From Opisthocomus hoazin (taxonomy: Eukaryota; Chordata; Aves; Opisthocomiformes; Opisthocomidae): DNA of 64,000 bases. Every line of letters begins with the position of its first letter. Within the stretch, counting starts at the first letter, position 1. Of this stretch, positions 1-14,300 are shown one piece after another. The notes below the pieces were generated by a model that did no database searches, was not told the origin of the DNA, and saw nothing but the letters and a program-made list of their open reading frames with translations. The DNA lies in the NCBI RefSeq assembly GCF_030867145.1, contig NC_134414.1, positions 79,474,504 through 79,538,503 of the forward strand. Reading direction: 5' to 3'. The translations under genes and the position numbers were made by a program.

Positions 1-3000
1 TTAACAACAAAAAAATGTGACTGATTTCTATGCCTGGGGAGGTGTTAGAGAGAGGAGGTGAAGGCAAGCGGCAGGCCACTGCGGGGTTTAACAAATTCAA
101 GTTGTCATGAAATTAAGCTTTGTTTTTAAAAAAGGCATGATGGATTCCAACTATTGTAAGGTTGCTCGGAGTTGTATTTTGTCCTTTGGTCACAATAAAA
201 CGAAACAAGGCAAGTTCAAGAACCCTCATATCTGGTAAATAGTCAGGTTCTCACAAGGTATTACAGTATAACTAGGATAACTTATATGGCCTTTATGTAA
301 ATCCTGATCTCAGTAGATTGGACCCAGCAAAAATGCTAAAAATTGCTCCAAAGCTAGGGCAGGAGACACAGTACTCAGATTAGACAGAGAAGAGACAGCA
401 GCAAAATTTTAAGATATATAATTTGTAGGGAGCGATATAGCTATCATATATTGAAATAACACCATTAAGTTGCTAAAATAATTGGTATTTTTTACTAAAA
501 TAGAAGTCATAGTTTTTTGACTTAATTATAATGGAGGTACCAAGAATTCTTTTTCAGTTTTCTGGCTGAGCATAAGATGCTGAGGTTATTCATGTAACTC
601 TTGGTATCTAAAAGTCTGGTCTAGGATAGTTACAATCACTGGCAAGAGAAAGAACTCCTCAAATCTTTTTCATCCTCCCCATCTCCCATAGTGACTATAC
701 AAGGAACCTGGAGAAGTGACTTTGAGATAAGAGAAAGACTGCTTCACTAAATAATGTATAAGCCTCACACAAACAATGTCTATATTACAGTCTACCAAAA
801 AATACTTTTTTCATGTACTTTTTATTTTCTCTTAGATGAAATCTCTTCTTCATACAGAAGACTTTTCACCAAAAAAGTTATTCAGTGTTGATTAAGAATA
901 AGAAGAACTATCAACAAGTCCTTCCAGACATGATTTCCTCATAACTTCCTGAAAGTAATTTCCAATACAGAGTAAATCCACATCACTGGTCACTGCATTT
1001 CACCTCGAGTTATATCAGAGACAAAAATTTTTAAAGAACTGAAAATCCTAAGGAACAAATTAAAGAAAATAAACAGAATAAAAAGGTAGCTGATAATCAT
1101 ACAATATTTGCTCTTACATTTGGAGAATATTCACTGAAATCATCCAAGAATAAATGCAGCTTTATCTCACAAAGATGTTGCTTTTCCCTGCAATACCTCT
1201 TCACTAAGATCACTGTAACATGTTAACATACACAGTTTACAAGCCTTAGGAAACTCACAACCCAACATGTTGGGTTCTGTTTTGCTACCAGACATCTTTC
1301 TCTGCCTTGAAAGGCCTCAGATATCTATAGGTATCTCAAGGCTACAATGTCAGAGAAGGCGCTATCTAATTTATGTTAACAAGCAGCTTTAAAACAGATT
1401 TTTGATTCAGTGCCAGTGGGAGACGAATTTGAAACACAAGGTCTGAGTCCATAAACACATTCAACTGAGTCTCAAAGATCAAAATAGGAAGAAAAAGAAC
1501 CAAAAACTGGAGGATTATAAATAATGCATTCCAAAGAAACTGAGAATTTCCTTGCCTCATGCAGAGTAGCATGCAAATTATATTCAGCAAGTCTCCCCTT
1601 AAGTGGGGAAACTGATCAGAAAAACAAAGAATAATGATGTCATTTCAGCTTCCATTCCTCCTGATTGAAGCTGTAATCCTTCTCTAGGTAAGAACATACT
1701 CCTGTGCACTGAAAAGTAAAAAAAAAAAAAACACACAAAAAAACCCCCACACCTCTCAGCATTCAGAAGGAAATTCTTTTTCCTACATGGCAGATGGCTT
1801 TGTTCCAGCAACACACTTGAACTATGCATCATATTTCTCGATGGCAATGATACACATCTTCCCTGCCAGTCACACAGATGCCAGACTCTTTCAGCCACTG
1901 CCTTACCCTTGGCCTTATACAGACTGACACTTTGGTTACTCCATAGTCACACAGAGGCGATTTCTTCTCATCTTGCTTCGGAAATAGCAGATTCTTGATG
2001 AGAAATGTCATAATATTTGCTATGCGTGTTCTAAAAATCAGCACCATTCCAAAGCTAAATAAATCCCAGACAGTGATCACAAAAAAAAAAAGATAGGATT
2101 CTGCTCAGTTGCCATATGGACAATGAGTCTTTGCATACGTATGAAAATTTCTGGCCATACAGACACCATGTTACATAAACAAAACCTCACTCTGTGTTCC
2201 CAAAGAAAAAGAAAAGGAAAAGTGTCAGTGCTGCTGACTTCAAAAGAAATAATTCTTTGGCAAGAGATTATCTGCAGAAAAAGGGGAAACCCCATGCTGA
2301 CATGGCTGCCCGTTGCCATCAACTTCTTTCTGTCTTCTTCCCCTGATTAAGGTAGAAGACTCCAAGCTGCTATACAAAGAGGCAGATGAAAAAAACCAGC
2401 AGACCCTTGCAAATGAACCCCATTAAAGAAGCAAGACAGATATGTCTGTCTCCAGAAGTTGAAGAATTGAGATGAAGGATCTGTTACTGGTCCCACCCTG
2501 GCAGAGATGCTGTGGAGCCCAGCTAATTTAGACAGCTAGACAGAAGAAAGTTTACAAGGGTTTTGTTTCTTTAGGCAGACATAGAGCCTGAATAATCTAT
2601 TAATTTTCAATCCAAAACACCCGTTAGCATTTTTAAAAGCATGAAAAAACAGGCTTTTCACCATAAAAGCAAAGCTTGTCCTTTTCTATGTGTTGGACCA
2701 GACAGTTATGCAGTCAGTTGATTACAAACTCAAATGGATCAAAAAGGTTTAGCGCTCTTGAATCAACAGCACCTGCAAATAAGAGAAGCCTGAAACATAT
2801 ATCTGACACTTGAACATAGGATAAAGTATAGTGCTAACAAAACACAGCTTCTCACATGTCTTTTGGATAAAGCAACTCCAGAAACTGTTGCAAAAGTAAA
2901 CATCCACTGCACTAACATCTTTTTAATACAGTCTGCACAAGCAGTTTGCAAAAAGAAATTATCCATAAACTGGATGTGACATAGCAGGAAAACTGAAGGA

Positions 3001-3227
3001 TACTTTGACAATATGGATATGCGAAGGAAAAAGGCAAGTGGATACTCTAGGCAGCAGAGCAATAAACAAAGGAACAAAAAAATAGGGGAAAAGAGGGAGA
3101 GACACTAGAATGACCATAACCAGACGTTGTTCTTAAAAGTTAATGTAGACGTAGCTCTTCTGCACCTCAAGAATCAACACAGAGTAATGGCTATTCTTCT
3201 ACACAAAAATAACAGCTTTAAAGCCCA
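1..3227. other. Unrecognised AT-rich sequence, inferred OCA2 intron
   Basis: No exon, RNA gene or clear repeat is recognised on either strand. Open frames here are short and do not resemble any family I know. Small A-rich runs occur at about 1717-1746 and 2081-2092. The intron assignment is inference from the OCA2 exon at 15241-15530 on the minus strand, whose later exons should lie to the left. Confidence 0.5.
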
Positions 3228-3559
3228 AATAATAGAATCACATTTGAGTCATAGAATCAGTAAGGTTGGAAAAGACTTCTAAGATCATCAAGTCCAACTG
3301 TCAATCCAACACCACCATTCCTACTAAACCATGTCCCAAAGTGCCACATCTACACTTTTTTTGAACACCTCCAGAGATGGTGACTCCACCACTTCCCTGG
3401 GCAGCTTGTTCCAATGCCCGACCACTCTTTCAGTAAAGAAATTTTTTCGAATATCCAATCTAAACCTCCCCTGATGCAACTTGAGGCCATTTCCTCTTGT
3501 CCTATTACTAGTTACTTGGAAGAAGAGACTTAACACGCACCTCACTACAACTGCCTTTC
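3228..3559 (-). mobile_element. CR1 LINE fragment, 3' end (copy a)
   Basis: Read on the minus strand, this carries the CR1 3' signature: a stretch matching 'TTGGACTTGATGATCTTAGA' (with a few changes), then GGTCTTTTCCAACCTTA and a tail of ATTCTATGA-like repeats. Upstream it encodes the degraded end of CR1 ORF2, including [14 protein letters not shown]. The copy is 5'-truncated exactly where a second CR1 begins at 3560. No intact protein is encoded. Confidence 0.9.
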
Positions 3560-3986
3560 ACAGAGAATGGTAGGGGTTGGAAGGGATCTCTGTGGGTCAT
3601 CTAGTCCAACCCTCCTGCCAAAGCAGGGTCACCTAGAGCAGGCTGTAGAGGACCTTGTCCAGGCGGGTCTTGAATATCTCCAGAGAGGGAGACTCCACAA
3701 CCTCCCTGGGCAGCCTGTTCCAGGGCTCCATCAGCCTCAGAGGGAAGAAATTCTTCCTCATGTTCAGACGGGACTTCCTATGCTTCAGTTTGTGCCCGTT
3801 GCCCCTTGTCCTGTCGCTGGGCACTACTGAAAAGAGTTTGGCCCCATCCTCCTGACACCCACCCTTCAGATATTTATAAGCATTTATTAGGTCCACTCGC
3901 AGCCTTCTCTTCTTCAGGGTGAACAAGCCCAGTTCCCTCAGCCTCTCCTCATAGGAGAGATGCTCCTGTCCCCTCACCATACTCGT
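3560..3986 (-). mobile_element. CR1 LINE fragment, 3' end (copy b)
   Basis: A second CR1 copy of another subfamily, in the same orientation and abutting copy a. Its minus-strand frame at 3633-3998 reads as CR1 ORF2 C-terminus, with [19 protein letters not shown] and [18 protein letters not shown]. It is 5'-truncated near 3986. The frame holds only the non-catalytic tail of ORF2, so it is a fossil and not a host gene. Confidence 0.92.
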
Positions 3987-6900
3987 TATTTTGGTCAATA
4001 ATGAAATGCTTTAACCACAATAGGACAAGGTACACTCCTACTTGCAACTTTCTTATTAATGAAGACTACATGTGATGTAGACTTTGATAGCGTGAAGACC
4101 TCATCCCTGAAGAGGTACATATGCAGCACAGGTAGGATCCTGATGATTAATTTTGCATACAAGTAAATAAATTCTGTTACATCTAAGGAAGCTGGTGTCA
4201 ATAGTTAATTTTGATGATCTCAAAGCATTACATGTAGGGCCTAAATCTCCCTAGATTCATACAGTGTCTAGCAAGTATAAAGAGCCAGATTCTCTTTTCT
4301 CCATCCTCTCTGCTTGGGTCTAAAACATTCATTGGATTGACATATCAAGAAAATTAAATGATCAGTCCTACTGTAAACTGTAAATAAATTGGTACATTTG
4401 TTAACTGCTTTTGATGTGGAGTTCTTGCGAGTTCTGCCTCACAAACACCAAATTTCTGGCTGAAGGAGAGCGTGACAGGTCTAATGACATCAGTGGAGCT
4501 CTTTCAACTTGTGTTGACAGACTTATAAGTTCAGAGCTGTGACTGGCACGATACCCACACACCTAAATACTTTTGACAATCTACCATTCTTTTCTGCCAA
4601 GGACAGTCTGTCTTCTGTCAAAACGTGCTAGCTGGAATATTTCTGGCCCTATAATCCGCTTCGATACTGTCATAAAACTATGAACAGGCTCATCAGGTGT
4701 GCTTGTTGCCATTTTGTTTGTGGTTGAAAACAATAGTTTTCCACATGCTGATGTTAAAAATTTTTACTCTGAAACATCACTATTCCTTACAATTCTGTCT
4801 TAGCTTATTTTCAGGCACAGACTACAATATACCAAATAGATGTGAGCCAAAAAATATGTCTAAAATGCACAAATTCTATTGTGCCACTTCTGCGTAGAGT
4901 ATTTGCTCTGTTGGCCTGCACTGAAAAGCACTGGGAGGCACAAAGTAAAGCACACAGAGTGGTTCAGCAAAGAAGCCAAGCGCTGCCAATGGATGCAACA
5001 AAATTCTGTGTTTATATAACAATATGACATAGCTCTGCTGTTTTAGCTTACACAATTAAACACATGTCAGGGAAAACAGAATTGCACTCCTTGTCACCCT
5101 CCATTCTGGGTTTGCTCTCCCTTTTATCAGACAGATTCACTAAATTCAGGTCCGTGTTTGTCACTGTAAGAGGTTTACATGATGAACCAGCTGTCAATAG
5201 ACTCAAAGAGGATTGCAGCTCACATGTCATTGACGTGGCTGAGGAGGTAGAGTTGCTCCTATCACTCCTAGAAAGATTAGAGACAAAAGAATATTTGAAG
5301 CTGCTTCTACTTTTTTATTTACTCAGCAGCAGATATATTAAATTACGTAAGACCACAAGGGTGGGTGGAAAAGTCACTGCAAAATATGTACCTACACTAT
5401 TCAAGGAAGTGTTGTGTTAATCCAGGACTAGACTTGCAATAAATTCATCAATAGCATAGTGCTTCCTCCTCAATCAGCAAGTGCAATGCCCTGCCAGACA
5501 TATGAGTTCATTAAAACTTCCAGCACGGCCATCTGAGAAATGCTTTCGTCCTCCACCGTTGCCAGAGCTTCACTTCAGGCAAGGGAGTCCTTCCAGTAGC
5601 TCTGCTCAAGGATACCAGGAAGCAAATGGCAGATGGACTGTGTTTACTGTCCTTGCTGACTAGCACAGCAAAGGGAGCAGCTCAGCAAGTGTGAGCAAAA
5701 CCCTCAGCCTTTCACAGCTGCTTCTGAATGAAGCTAATTCACAGGCAGTACTGAGTCAGTATCTTTTGCTGCACTTCTGAAAACTGTGAGTTGCTGCAAC
5801 TGTCGATCTGTTTTCTGTCTCACCCTGCCCAAAAGAAATCACATAAAACTGTGCACAGGAAAAAAATCAAACTTGAGTGCATTACTTCTGAACCTAGCCA
5901 GTTCTGACAGACCTGGCTCCAGCTCACTGTGCTGTCCTTGACTTCGCTGCGACCTGCTGTGGATAGAGCTCTGCTTGGTCTCTGACTTCTGCTGGTCCAT
6001 TAGCACAATTATTGCAGGTTGCCCCTGCAGTCCCATTGGTATCTATCAAGCACAGAATTGCTTGCTTGGTCACTGTCTGTAAGCATTTTGGTGACTCATT
6101 TATCAGCTTTTGCTGTATTTCAGAGTAAATCACTTGAGCTCCTTATGAACAGCAGGTTTTTAAAAAAGCCATACGATTTACCAGACTACAGACTGTGACC
6201 CTATTTTTCTTTAATTCATTGGCTAATTTCTTCCATCTGCATTAATCTTTTTCCATCAACTACATCCAATTTAACATGAACTTCAGTTCTTAAATGTATG
6301 ACAACCACTATCCCGGAAATTTTTGCTGTGGCTGAGGAATGCTTTCCAGTGCTTCTAACACGAGAGGACAAACCACTCTGATGCTAATTAATTCTAATGA
6401 GAGAGACATTTAAAGTGTTGGGCAGACTGAAACGCATCTATATCATCAAGCAGAACAATGCTCTAAAACATCTGGTCCGAACAGTAAGCTACGAAAGAAA
6501 AAGATAGGAAGGAAAGGTTTTTATGCATCCCTTTGCAGGGTGGGATTATTTTATTTTTTGAGGGATCATGGCTTTCCATGTTTTTATCTTGTTAACATGT
6601 CTCATTTTTGTTTGGGAGATCAAGCTGTAAGTACTCACTACTGCAAGGCGTTCAGGGTAAGCAAGGCATTTAACTCAGCTCCCTCATTTCAAGGTTTGGG
6701 ACTGACAGTTTCGTACTTCACTGTTAATTGCAGTTATGGGTGGAGTTAGGATTTTTTGTCATAAGTGAGGACTGATTGCTTCAGAGCTTGGTTTACAATC
6801 ACAGCATTAATGTGCTTTTACCTTATTCACTCCATAGCTCACTGCAGCCTGCTCTCACTCCATATTTCACGCTGTATTTCATCTTCACCCAGTATCCCTC

Positions 6901-9900
6901 TGTAGCCTCATGGAAGGGTTTCCATTCATCATTCTCATTGAATGAACTAAGATACCCAAGTTCTCACCTCACTACCAGGAAAGACAGTAGCCTGCAAACC
7001 CTTCAACTGAGATTTCAATGTTTATTCAGAGTGACAAACTGAAAGAGAAAAAAAAAAAGAGTGCCTCGGAGTCTGGTGGCCCATACACTTACTCAAGAGT
7101 TAGGAGGTGTGTGCTTACTATCCCTCAGAGCAGAGTGGAGATTGTACATCCACCTCCCACAGGATACTCCCAGTAAGGGAGTCCTGCTAGCACTACTTCT
7201 GTTTTGCTTGAACTGTGAAACCAAGCTACCCTTGTCCTGGGCTCTTTGCCTCTATGCTCTGCAAAGTTCATGGGCTCTTGCCCTACCTCAGGCTCACTGA
7301 GGTTGAAGCCTTAAAGCTAAAGGATCCAAACTTGCTGTCAAACATCAGACTCCTCTCCGTGACTCCCTTTTTCAAGTATTTTTAGCTGGACTTTCAGGTT
7401 TTGTCTTGCTCTATCCTTCAACCACAGGGCCTGGGTCCACTGAAAAATTGCCATGTTATCGAGCAGACCATTTACCACCCAGCAACACCGCTGCAGTGGC
7501 TGCCTATCCACATGTCCACCTGATGCAGTGATACGCATAAGGGCTGTGGATTTCTAATGCTTTATTTCCCTTCTCCCCAGTCACTGCCAGCAAAGACTCA
7601 GTTGTTCTTCCCCACATAAAGCTGTTGCACACCTACATGGCAGAAAATTGGGAACAAAACAGAATTCTTATTAGTGGTATAATTTAAACACTTGCTAGTA
7701 CAAAGTTCTGATTCCCACAAATTGCTTGGTATGTCAGAGCTGCAACCTGCACATAGGCACATCAGCAAGGAGCAAAACACACACAGAACATTTTTTCAAA
7801 GAAAAAGTTTCCTTGAGGGATACTGACTGAGTTATTTGCTTCATCTTACATGGATAGGTACTCCTTATGTCAGCTATTTAAGACCCATGCATGCCCTCCT
7901 GCTCAACTGTAACTGCCTCTGTGCAGAATATTCATTTCCAAAGTCTGTCTGTGTGGTTGGCTTAACCCTTCAACCTTATAACGTAAAAAAATCCTTGCTG
8001 ACGTTAAAAGCCTTCCCCTTTTTAAACAGAGGTTTACATTGGGAAACAGCTGTCCAGCCCCAAAGAGCACTGAAGCTTGTGTGTTACTGGCAGCTTTCCT
8101 CGAGTGGCCTAAGAGGTCTAACGAAGATGAACCCCACTTAACCATATTATTAACTATTAGGAAGAGAGCAGCTGTTTGCAAAATTCTACAATTTTGTGCG
8201 ATGTCAGATGGACTCAATTGAAACATTTGATCTTTGGAGGTTGGTACACTGCAAATTTTTCACTGAGTGCTGAGTTCAGTTTTTAGCCTGACAGTTGGAA
8301 AAGTGTGAAGCAGTTAATTAGTACCCCGTAATTCTTTCAACACAGCACTTAGAAACAAAAATTAATAGTGGTGCATTTTTGTTTACCAAAATGTCCCATC
8401 AGAATCAAAAAGCATTGGAGTGGCTACGTGGGAGTGCTATGGTTTTAGTCTGCCGACGACAGAACAGAAGTTGTAGTACATGACCAATCTGAGATATTGT
8501 GAATAACTGAAAGAAATAAGCACTGAGATGGTGAATAGTACACAGCAACAGAGAAATTAAATAACTGTGAACACAGGGAAATTATCATGAGTGAGGTCTG
8601 TTTCTGCATGTTTCATTAACAGCAAAAACTATGTTAACATCCGTCTTTTGCTGAACTCACCTCTTATACTCAAATGAAGCCAAACACTCTCCTTAAGCTA
8701 TGCTATACAATGAGATTTCTGTCTTCTTTCCATTACCACTCCAAGATGCTTTCTTCCAGGAAACGGGGAACAAAGAGTCGGAAGGGGGCAACAATTTTCC
8801 AATAACTTATTTATTTGCCTATTGCACCTAATGTTGTCGTTCTATTACACTTCCCACCATTCAAGCTAAAGGTTTGCTAGAGCTGCTTATTGCTTCTTTC
8901 GAGTTTTTCGGTTTTGAATAGTCATTTGTTATGTAGAGGGGCAACAGCAGGGAACTGTAATCTGAGCTAAGAGACTCTCAGCAGTCCCCTGCCCCTACAC
9001 AGTTTGCTCATGACAAGCTGTGCTGCGGCCACATGCCTCCATGTTAGTAACAAATGCTGGAGAGATAATATTCAAAACCAAATGAACCAAATTAAATCAA
9101 TTAGTAAACTCATGACTTCAAAACTTCTTGAATAATATTTGTTCACTGCAGTGTCATAGCATTTAAAGAACCTCATGGGGAATTAAAACTCAGAAACATT
9201 CACTATGGATAAGGAATGGAAAGAAAGCCTCATGTGTCACCATTCAGGCAGCAAGCAAGAGCACCAGAAGCCAGACGAGAATGATGAATGTGGCGGTTTG
9301 CTGTACAGCCATCTATCTGTCCTGAACTCTTCTGTAATTTGTGTGTGATTGACATGAAAAATCAGAATGGTTCCTACACAAACGTGCAATTATGATGGGA
9401 AAATTACTATTTTCCCTGTTTGACTGTTGAACAGAAGATGATCCCATTTTATTCTAATAGCCAAAGATCAAAATTAGTCTTTGGACACACAAAAAATATG
9501 TTTTGAATGTTTTTGAGGGTTTTTTTTCCTCAGTCTTTTTCCCCTGTCTGAAGAAGCTTTTAAATTGTCACATAAATTTTACTTATTTAGACAGTAACCA
9601 TGTCTTCTTGACATCTAATTCTAAGTCTCATAAATGTCCTTTATAAGTAGCAATACATCAACATAATTAAAAATCAAAACTGAGATTTATAATCCCTCAT
9701 GGCTAAAGGCATAATTTCACTTCCATACTGACTTCTCACTGCACAATGACTTATCCTCTCCCAGCTTCTCCAGCCAACAGGAAACACAACTACAGCCTTC
9801 CAGTTGTACTGCTACAAGCTGATAAGCCAATAGACATCTTTAACTCACTGACCTTCTCATTGCAAACCAATGTCCCTACTGATCCTGGGACCACAGATTC

Positions 9901-11023
9901 AGGGCAAATGAAGAGCAGGATTCGGCTGATTGATTTTACTTTTCCTCACATAAGTGAGCATTATGTAAGTGAAACCAAGAGACAGGAGAAATGCTAAGAG
10001 AAATAGTTTTGCCTGATGAAACACAATTCAAGCAGATTCCAAAAAATATACTATTTTTTGTTATCCCAGAGATGAATCTTCTTAATGAGGCACAAAGATT
10101 AAAGAAAAAAACTTCCAAGGACTATCATATTCAACGATCAGCAAATACCAGGTCCAAATTCATTCAAGTGTAACATCAGTGGAGTAACTCTAAGGTTTTA
10201 TTTATCACCTTCTTTTCACAGTCTAATTTCTGGCAAAAAGTTCACAACATAATAAATGCACAATGCCAGCCAACCGTTTTTTCTTCCTAATAAAAAGATC
10301 ATTTTTTCTTTCCTAATAAAAAGATAGTTTTATTATCTGACCACCTAAAGAAGTTACAGCCTGCAATTATATCAAAGAAAGACAGGGACTAAAAGGGCAA
10401 TATGAAATGAATGCCACAGTGTCTAGTTACTCTATTACCCGCCTTTTCCACCACCTTCCACCACTTTTGTATTGCAATGAATGCCCTTCTTTTTTCAGTA
10501 CCATATATTTGAATAACAACACAAAGTAATTGGTTACATGGGACTAAGAGTTACTATTCATCTCACTTCTGTAGATGGCCTTCAAGGCTCACCGACTCCT
10601 AAGCCAAAAACAACTGACTTCACCCCCTTCCTGTGCATCACAACGGAGGATTTCAGATTTGGTTGATATAAAGCCTTGCCACTAGGCTTTTCCCATGGAA
10701 GCAGCACTGACAAAGATGAGACCAAGGCAACCAAGAGACCTTTTTTTGGGCCACATCCTATACATGCAGAGACATGATGGAAGGAAGTAGCCTGTGCTTT
10801 TGGAGATGCCAGGGCTGACCTGAGGAACATTGCCCATGCAGGCACAGAGCAACATGAAATCTTCCTGCAAGACAGGGGACTCAGGAAGGTGGCTTGCACA
10901 AATGTCTATCAGCTGCAAAAGTCACTTTCATGTAACTGTAATGAGAAAGACCCTGATCAATCCATTGTTTAAAGGCTGAGGAGAATGAGAGAACTGCAAA
11001 ATCAAAATACAGACTTCACTGCC
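3987..11023. other. Unrecognised sequence, inferred OCA2 intron
   Basis: About 7 kb without a recognisable gene or transposon apart from the small duplication at 10279-10327. The longest open frame (5064-5420, plus strand, 118 codons) has no domain I recognise and lies in otherwise non-coding-looking sequence. I searched by eye on the minus strand for OCA2 exon 3 residues and found none. Confidence 0.5.
10279..10327. repeat. Two-copy tandem duplication, about 25 bp unit
   Basis: Two adjacent copies of a unit like 'ttttttcttcctaataaaaa' followed by gat. The second copy has one extra t. It looks like a local slippage duplication with no evident function. Confidence 0.8.
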
Positions 11024-11399
11024 TGTTGTTGTTTAGCCCCAGACAACAAAGTACCACGCAGTCACTCTCTCACTCCTGGCCCCGCCCCCATGCCATGGGG
11101 AGGAGAATCAGAAGCAAAAGGCAAAACTCCTGGGTTGTGATAAAAACAGTTTAACAGAATGGCAAATGGAAAAGAAAATAACAAGAATACTGATAAAAAG
11201 AATATACAACATGCAACATTCTCACCGCCTGATGCTCAGATTGCTCCTGAGTAGCAAATGCCATTCCTTCAGCCAGCTCCCCACTTAAATACTGAGCATG
11301 ACATCACATGGTATACAATATCCCATTTTACTGGCTGGTGTGGGTCAGCCCAACCAGCTTCTTGTGAAATTTAACCTTATCCCAGCTAAACCCATGACA
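11024..11399 (-). mobile_element. Solo LTR (avian endogenous retrovirus type) with 5-bp TSD
   Basis: A 376-bp element that starts TG and ends CA, flanked by the same 5 bp, CTGCC, at 11019-11023 and 11400-11404. Read on the minus strand it has a TATA-like box (CAGTATTTAAG, near 11290) downstream of a GATGTCATGCTCAGT stretch, and further on GTTAAAC as a possible polyadenylation signal. This orientation places promoter before poly(A) signal. There is no internal retroviral sequence, so it is a solo LTR left by LTR-LTR recombination. A 5-bp TSD fits ERVL-like elements, but the family name is not certain. It shares sequence with the LTRs at 23984 and 63151. Confidence 0.88.
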
Positions 11400-14300
11400 C
11401 TGCCATTTCGCACTACTTTAAAACCTGTATTTCTGATAGACCAAACTACACCACATTTCAATGTAAATGTACACCTAGGCCGGGTGCATTCCCACTAAAC
11501 CCCACTGGAGCTGATTCACAGTCCACTTCAGAGGGGCCCGCCTGCCTTTCCCTCATCAAGCAGGACTGAAGGAAGTATGTTCCTCACAAGAAGCCGGACA
11601 TGCTTATTTCGGGGCAAAGGATGCTCTGCAAAGACAAAGTCACTGGAGTGACCACTGTGGATGGTCCAGACCTCCTCATGCAGACTCCAGGGAGCCTAAG
11701 GCAGTGCAGTAAAAGCTGGAGTCAGAAGATGCTGTTCCTTAATACAGGGGGTAAATGAGAAGGCATTTTGACAAGCAGACAGCCCAAGACTCTACAAACA
11801 CCAACCACAAAATACCTGCAGGATTTTGCCGCAGTTAGATGGAAAAGTTCAGTCCAGAATAGGGCAGAATTTTATCTCCCTAGGAAAAGGGCCCCGCTTA
11901 ATTCAAGAACACTTTGTCAAAGATAATTTTAGTGACTGAGAGAAATTCCTGTTAAATAGATTCTTTGGAAAGTCTTGTCTTAGCATACATTTGAAGAATT
12001 TAGAGAACCTTGGAATCTTCTCCCTGAAAGATAATGCAGCAATTTAAGTTAAGTAGATGCACTAAAACAAACCATAAAGACATGCCAATTTAGTGAACCT
12101 TTGCAGAAAATAAAGGGTTTTATCTCCTCTTTTTTTAATCATTTGTAGTTTTCTTTGCAAGCAAAAGAACAATTTACATTAAAAGCCAATTCTCATTCTA
12201 ATGAAACTAATCAAACAACTCATGCATCTGTAGAGGTTTTTCCATGTTTTTATCCGCATTCTGTTGAGTAGTCCCAATGATTTAAGGGTTAATTACTCAT
12301 ACTAGAGGGGTCACACAGTTCGCATCAGTATTTTAACTGCATCTAATATATATTGGCTAAAATACATGCTGACAAGAGCCAGATAGCATTCATTTCCATG
12401 TAAAAAAAAATCAATATTGGAGGAGCAAGAGAGGTAAAGATCAACAAGGAGAAATGTCAGGAGATCCTTCCCTGAGCCCTAATATATTACTACAGAAAAT
12501 TAGATAGACATTTGTCTGTAAGGGACCATGGGGATGGCTCTTTAATTGTACATCTATGCCTAAATCACACAGTGACTACAGTTTTCTTAACATGAAAACT
12601 GTGTTATCAAACGACCTGGAAATACTGCCTGCACTTGCAGGAAGGTGGGATCCCACACAATTTAGTATTTTTCATATCTGGCACCCATGATTTCCAAACT
12701 GTGGTTCATAGGTTCACAGTAAGTTGTGTATCACCGGTACACAAATTCCTATCACCAACTGGAAAATAACAGGAAGAAGTTTAGCCAGAAGGGTGAGAGC
12801 TGGTCTTTAAGAACAAAATTATGTTTTTTGTTCCTGTACCAGGATAGTTACAGGACAGTAAATAGCACTGGCAAACACATCTCTAGCAAGACATTTATGT
12901 GAATTCACAAGTGAAAAACCTTGTCTCCAGATGCACCCAGTCCTTCCCTTCCCCTGCCCACCTCCCTTCCTAACATATGTGTTGTACTTACCATGCTCTT
13001 GCAAAACAAGACAACATTAACTCACCCCTGCCATATGCTGAACTGAAGAACTTTTACAAGATTTGATTCTGTCGGTAAAACTCTTAGTCAACACAATAAA
13101 TCCTCAAATACTCCAAAAATCATTTCTAAAGGATTTACATGGCTTTCGTGGTCAAGCTGTCAGTGTGATTATGTTTTTAATATTTGGAAAGCATAGCTAT
13201 AATGATTTCCAATTCTCACTCTGACGGAAATACTTTCAGATGCACATAAAACCTTCACTTGGTTTGCTGTAGCCTTACAGAACATACTTACACTGTAGGT
13301 AAGTAAGGGACACAGAAAAGCTCATCCAGGTAGGCTGGTTTCCCCTTGCCTAGATCAGGGAACTTACTAAAATGCCCCAAACCTCTGTTCTTCATAGTAT
13401 AAGCACATTTCCTTCTAACTGAGATGCAGGGGCACGGGACAGACCTCATCCCTGGTGAGCAATGCAGGGATGTGACCAGCATACCCAGAACTGTGGGGAC
13501 CCCTCAGGACTGCACCTCCAACCTGACGTGGACAGCTGTGAAGAACCACAGGAAGAGGAGTAAGGGAAGGAGAGAGAGAGAGATAAAAAGAAAATTCTGT
13601 TCTTTGGGTGAAAAGTCTATCTAATTTCAGGTAAGACTTACCCAGGATTTTGATCTGCATCACACATCTGATCCACTTTAATTATATAATCGTATTTTTA
13701 TGTTTATTGAAGTTTAATGATTTTTTAAAAAACTGATTTAAACATAAAACTGCTTTAAAATCTACCATATTTTTTCCTGAGCAATGCAACAAGAGTTTCC
13801 AGCATCAAGTTCTGGAAATTGTGCTAGTACTCACTTCACCACCGCAATGTAAGTCATCTTGCTCAATGCAGACACCTCCAGGCAGCTCTTGAAGGCCTGT
13901 GCTCTTCAGGAGCTCAGTCTAGGTGCAGCATTGCTCTCACTTTAGCTTCTGTCAATTCACCTCTAAAAATTTCAAAACTACCCAGAAAGGTTGATAGTCC
14001 ACCCTGGCTGCCTTCCACACCCTGTGGTTGCTGCTGGTGCACAGCTTGCTCCATCCTGCTACTAAAGGGATTTAACAAAGTGAATGTGTGAACAAGAAAA
14101 GCTTAAAAAGCCACCTGCAATATTTCAGGGTCCATAAAATTTCTAAATACCTACAAGTAGTATTGCTGATGTTGTGCCTGCCACAACAGGAAAGACTGGC
14201 ACCCCTGCCCCCAAACCTGCACTTCTCCTGATGCAGGAGAGGATACACAAGAAGTACACACTCCTTGTACACCTGATGTGATGTGGCAACTGACACAATG

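Noticed and set aside
5064..5420. 118-codon plus-strand open frame
   Set aside because: Leu-rich and Lys-rich with no recognisable family, no splice support, and on the strand opposite to the inferred gene.
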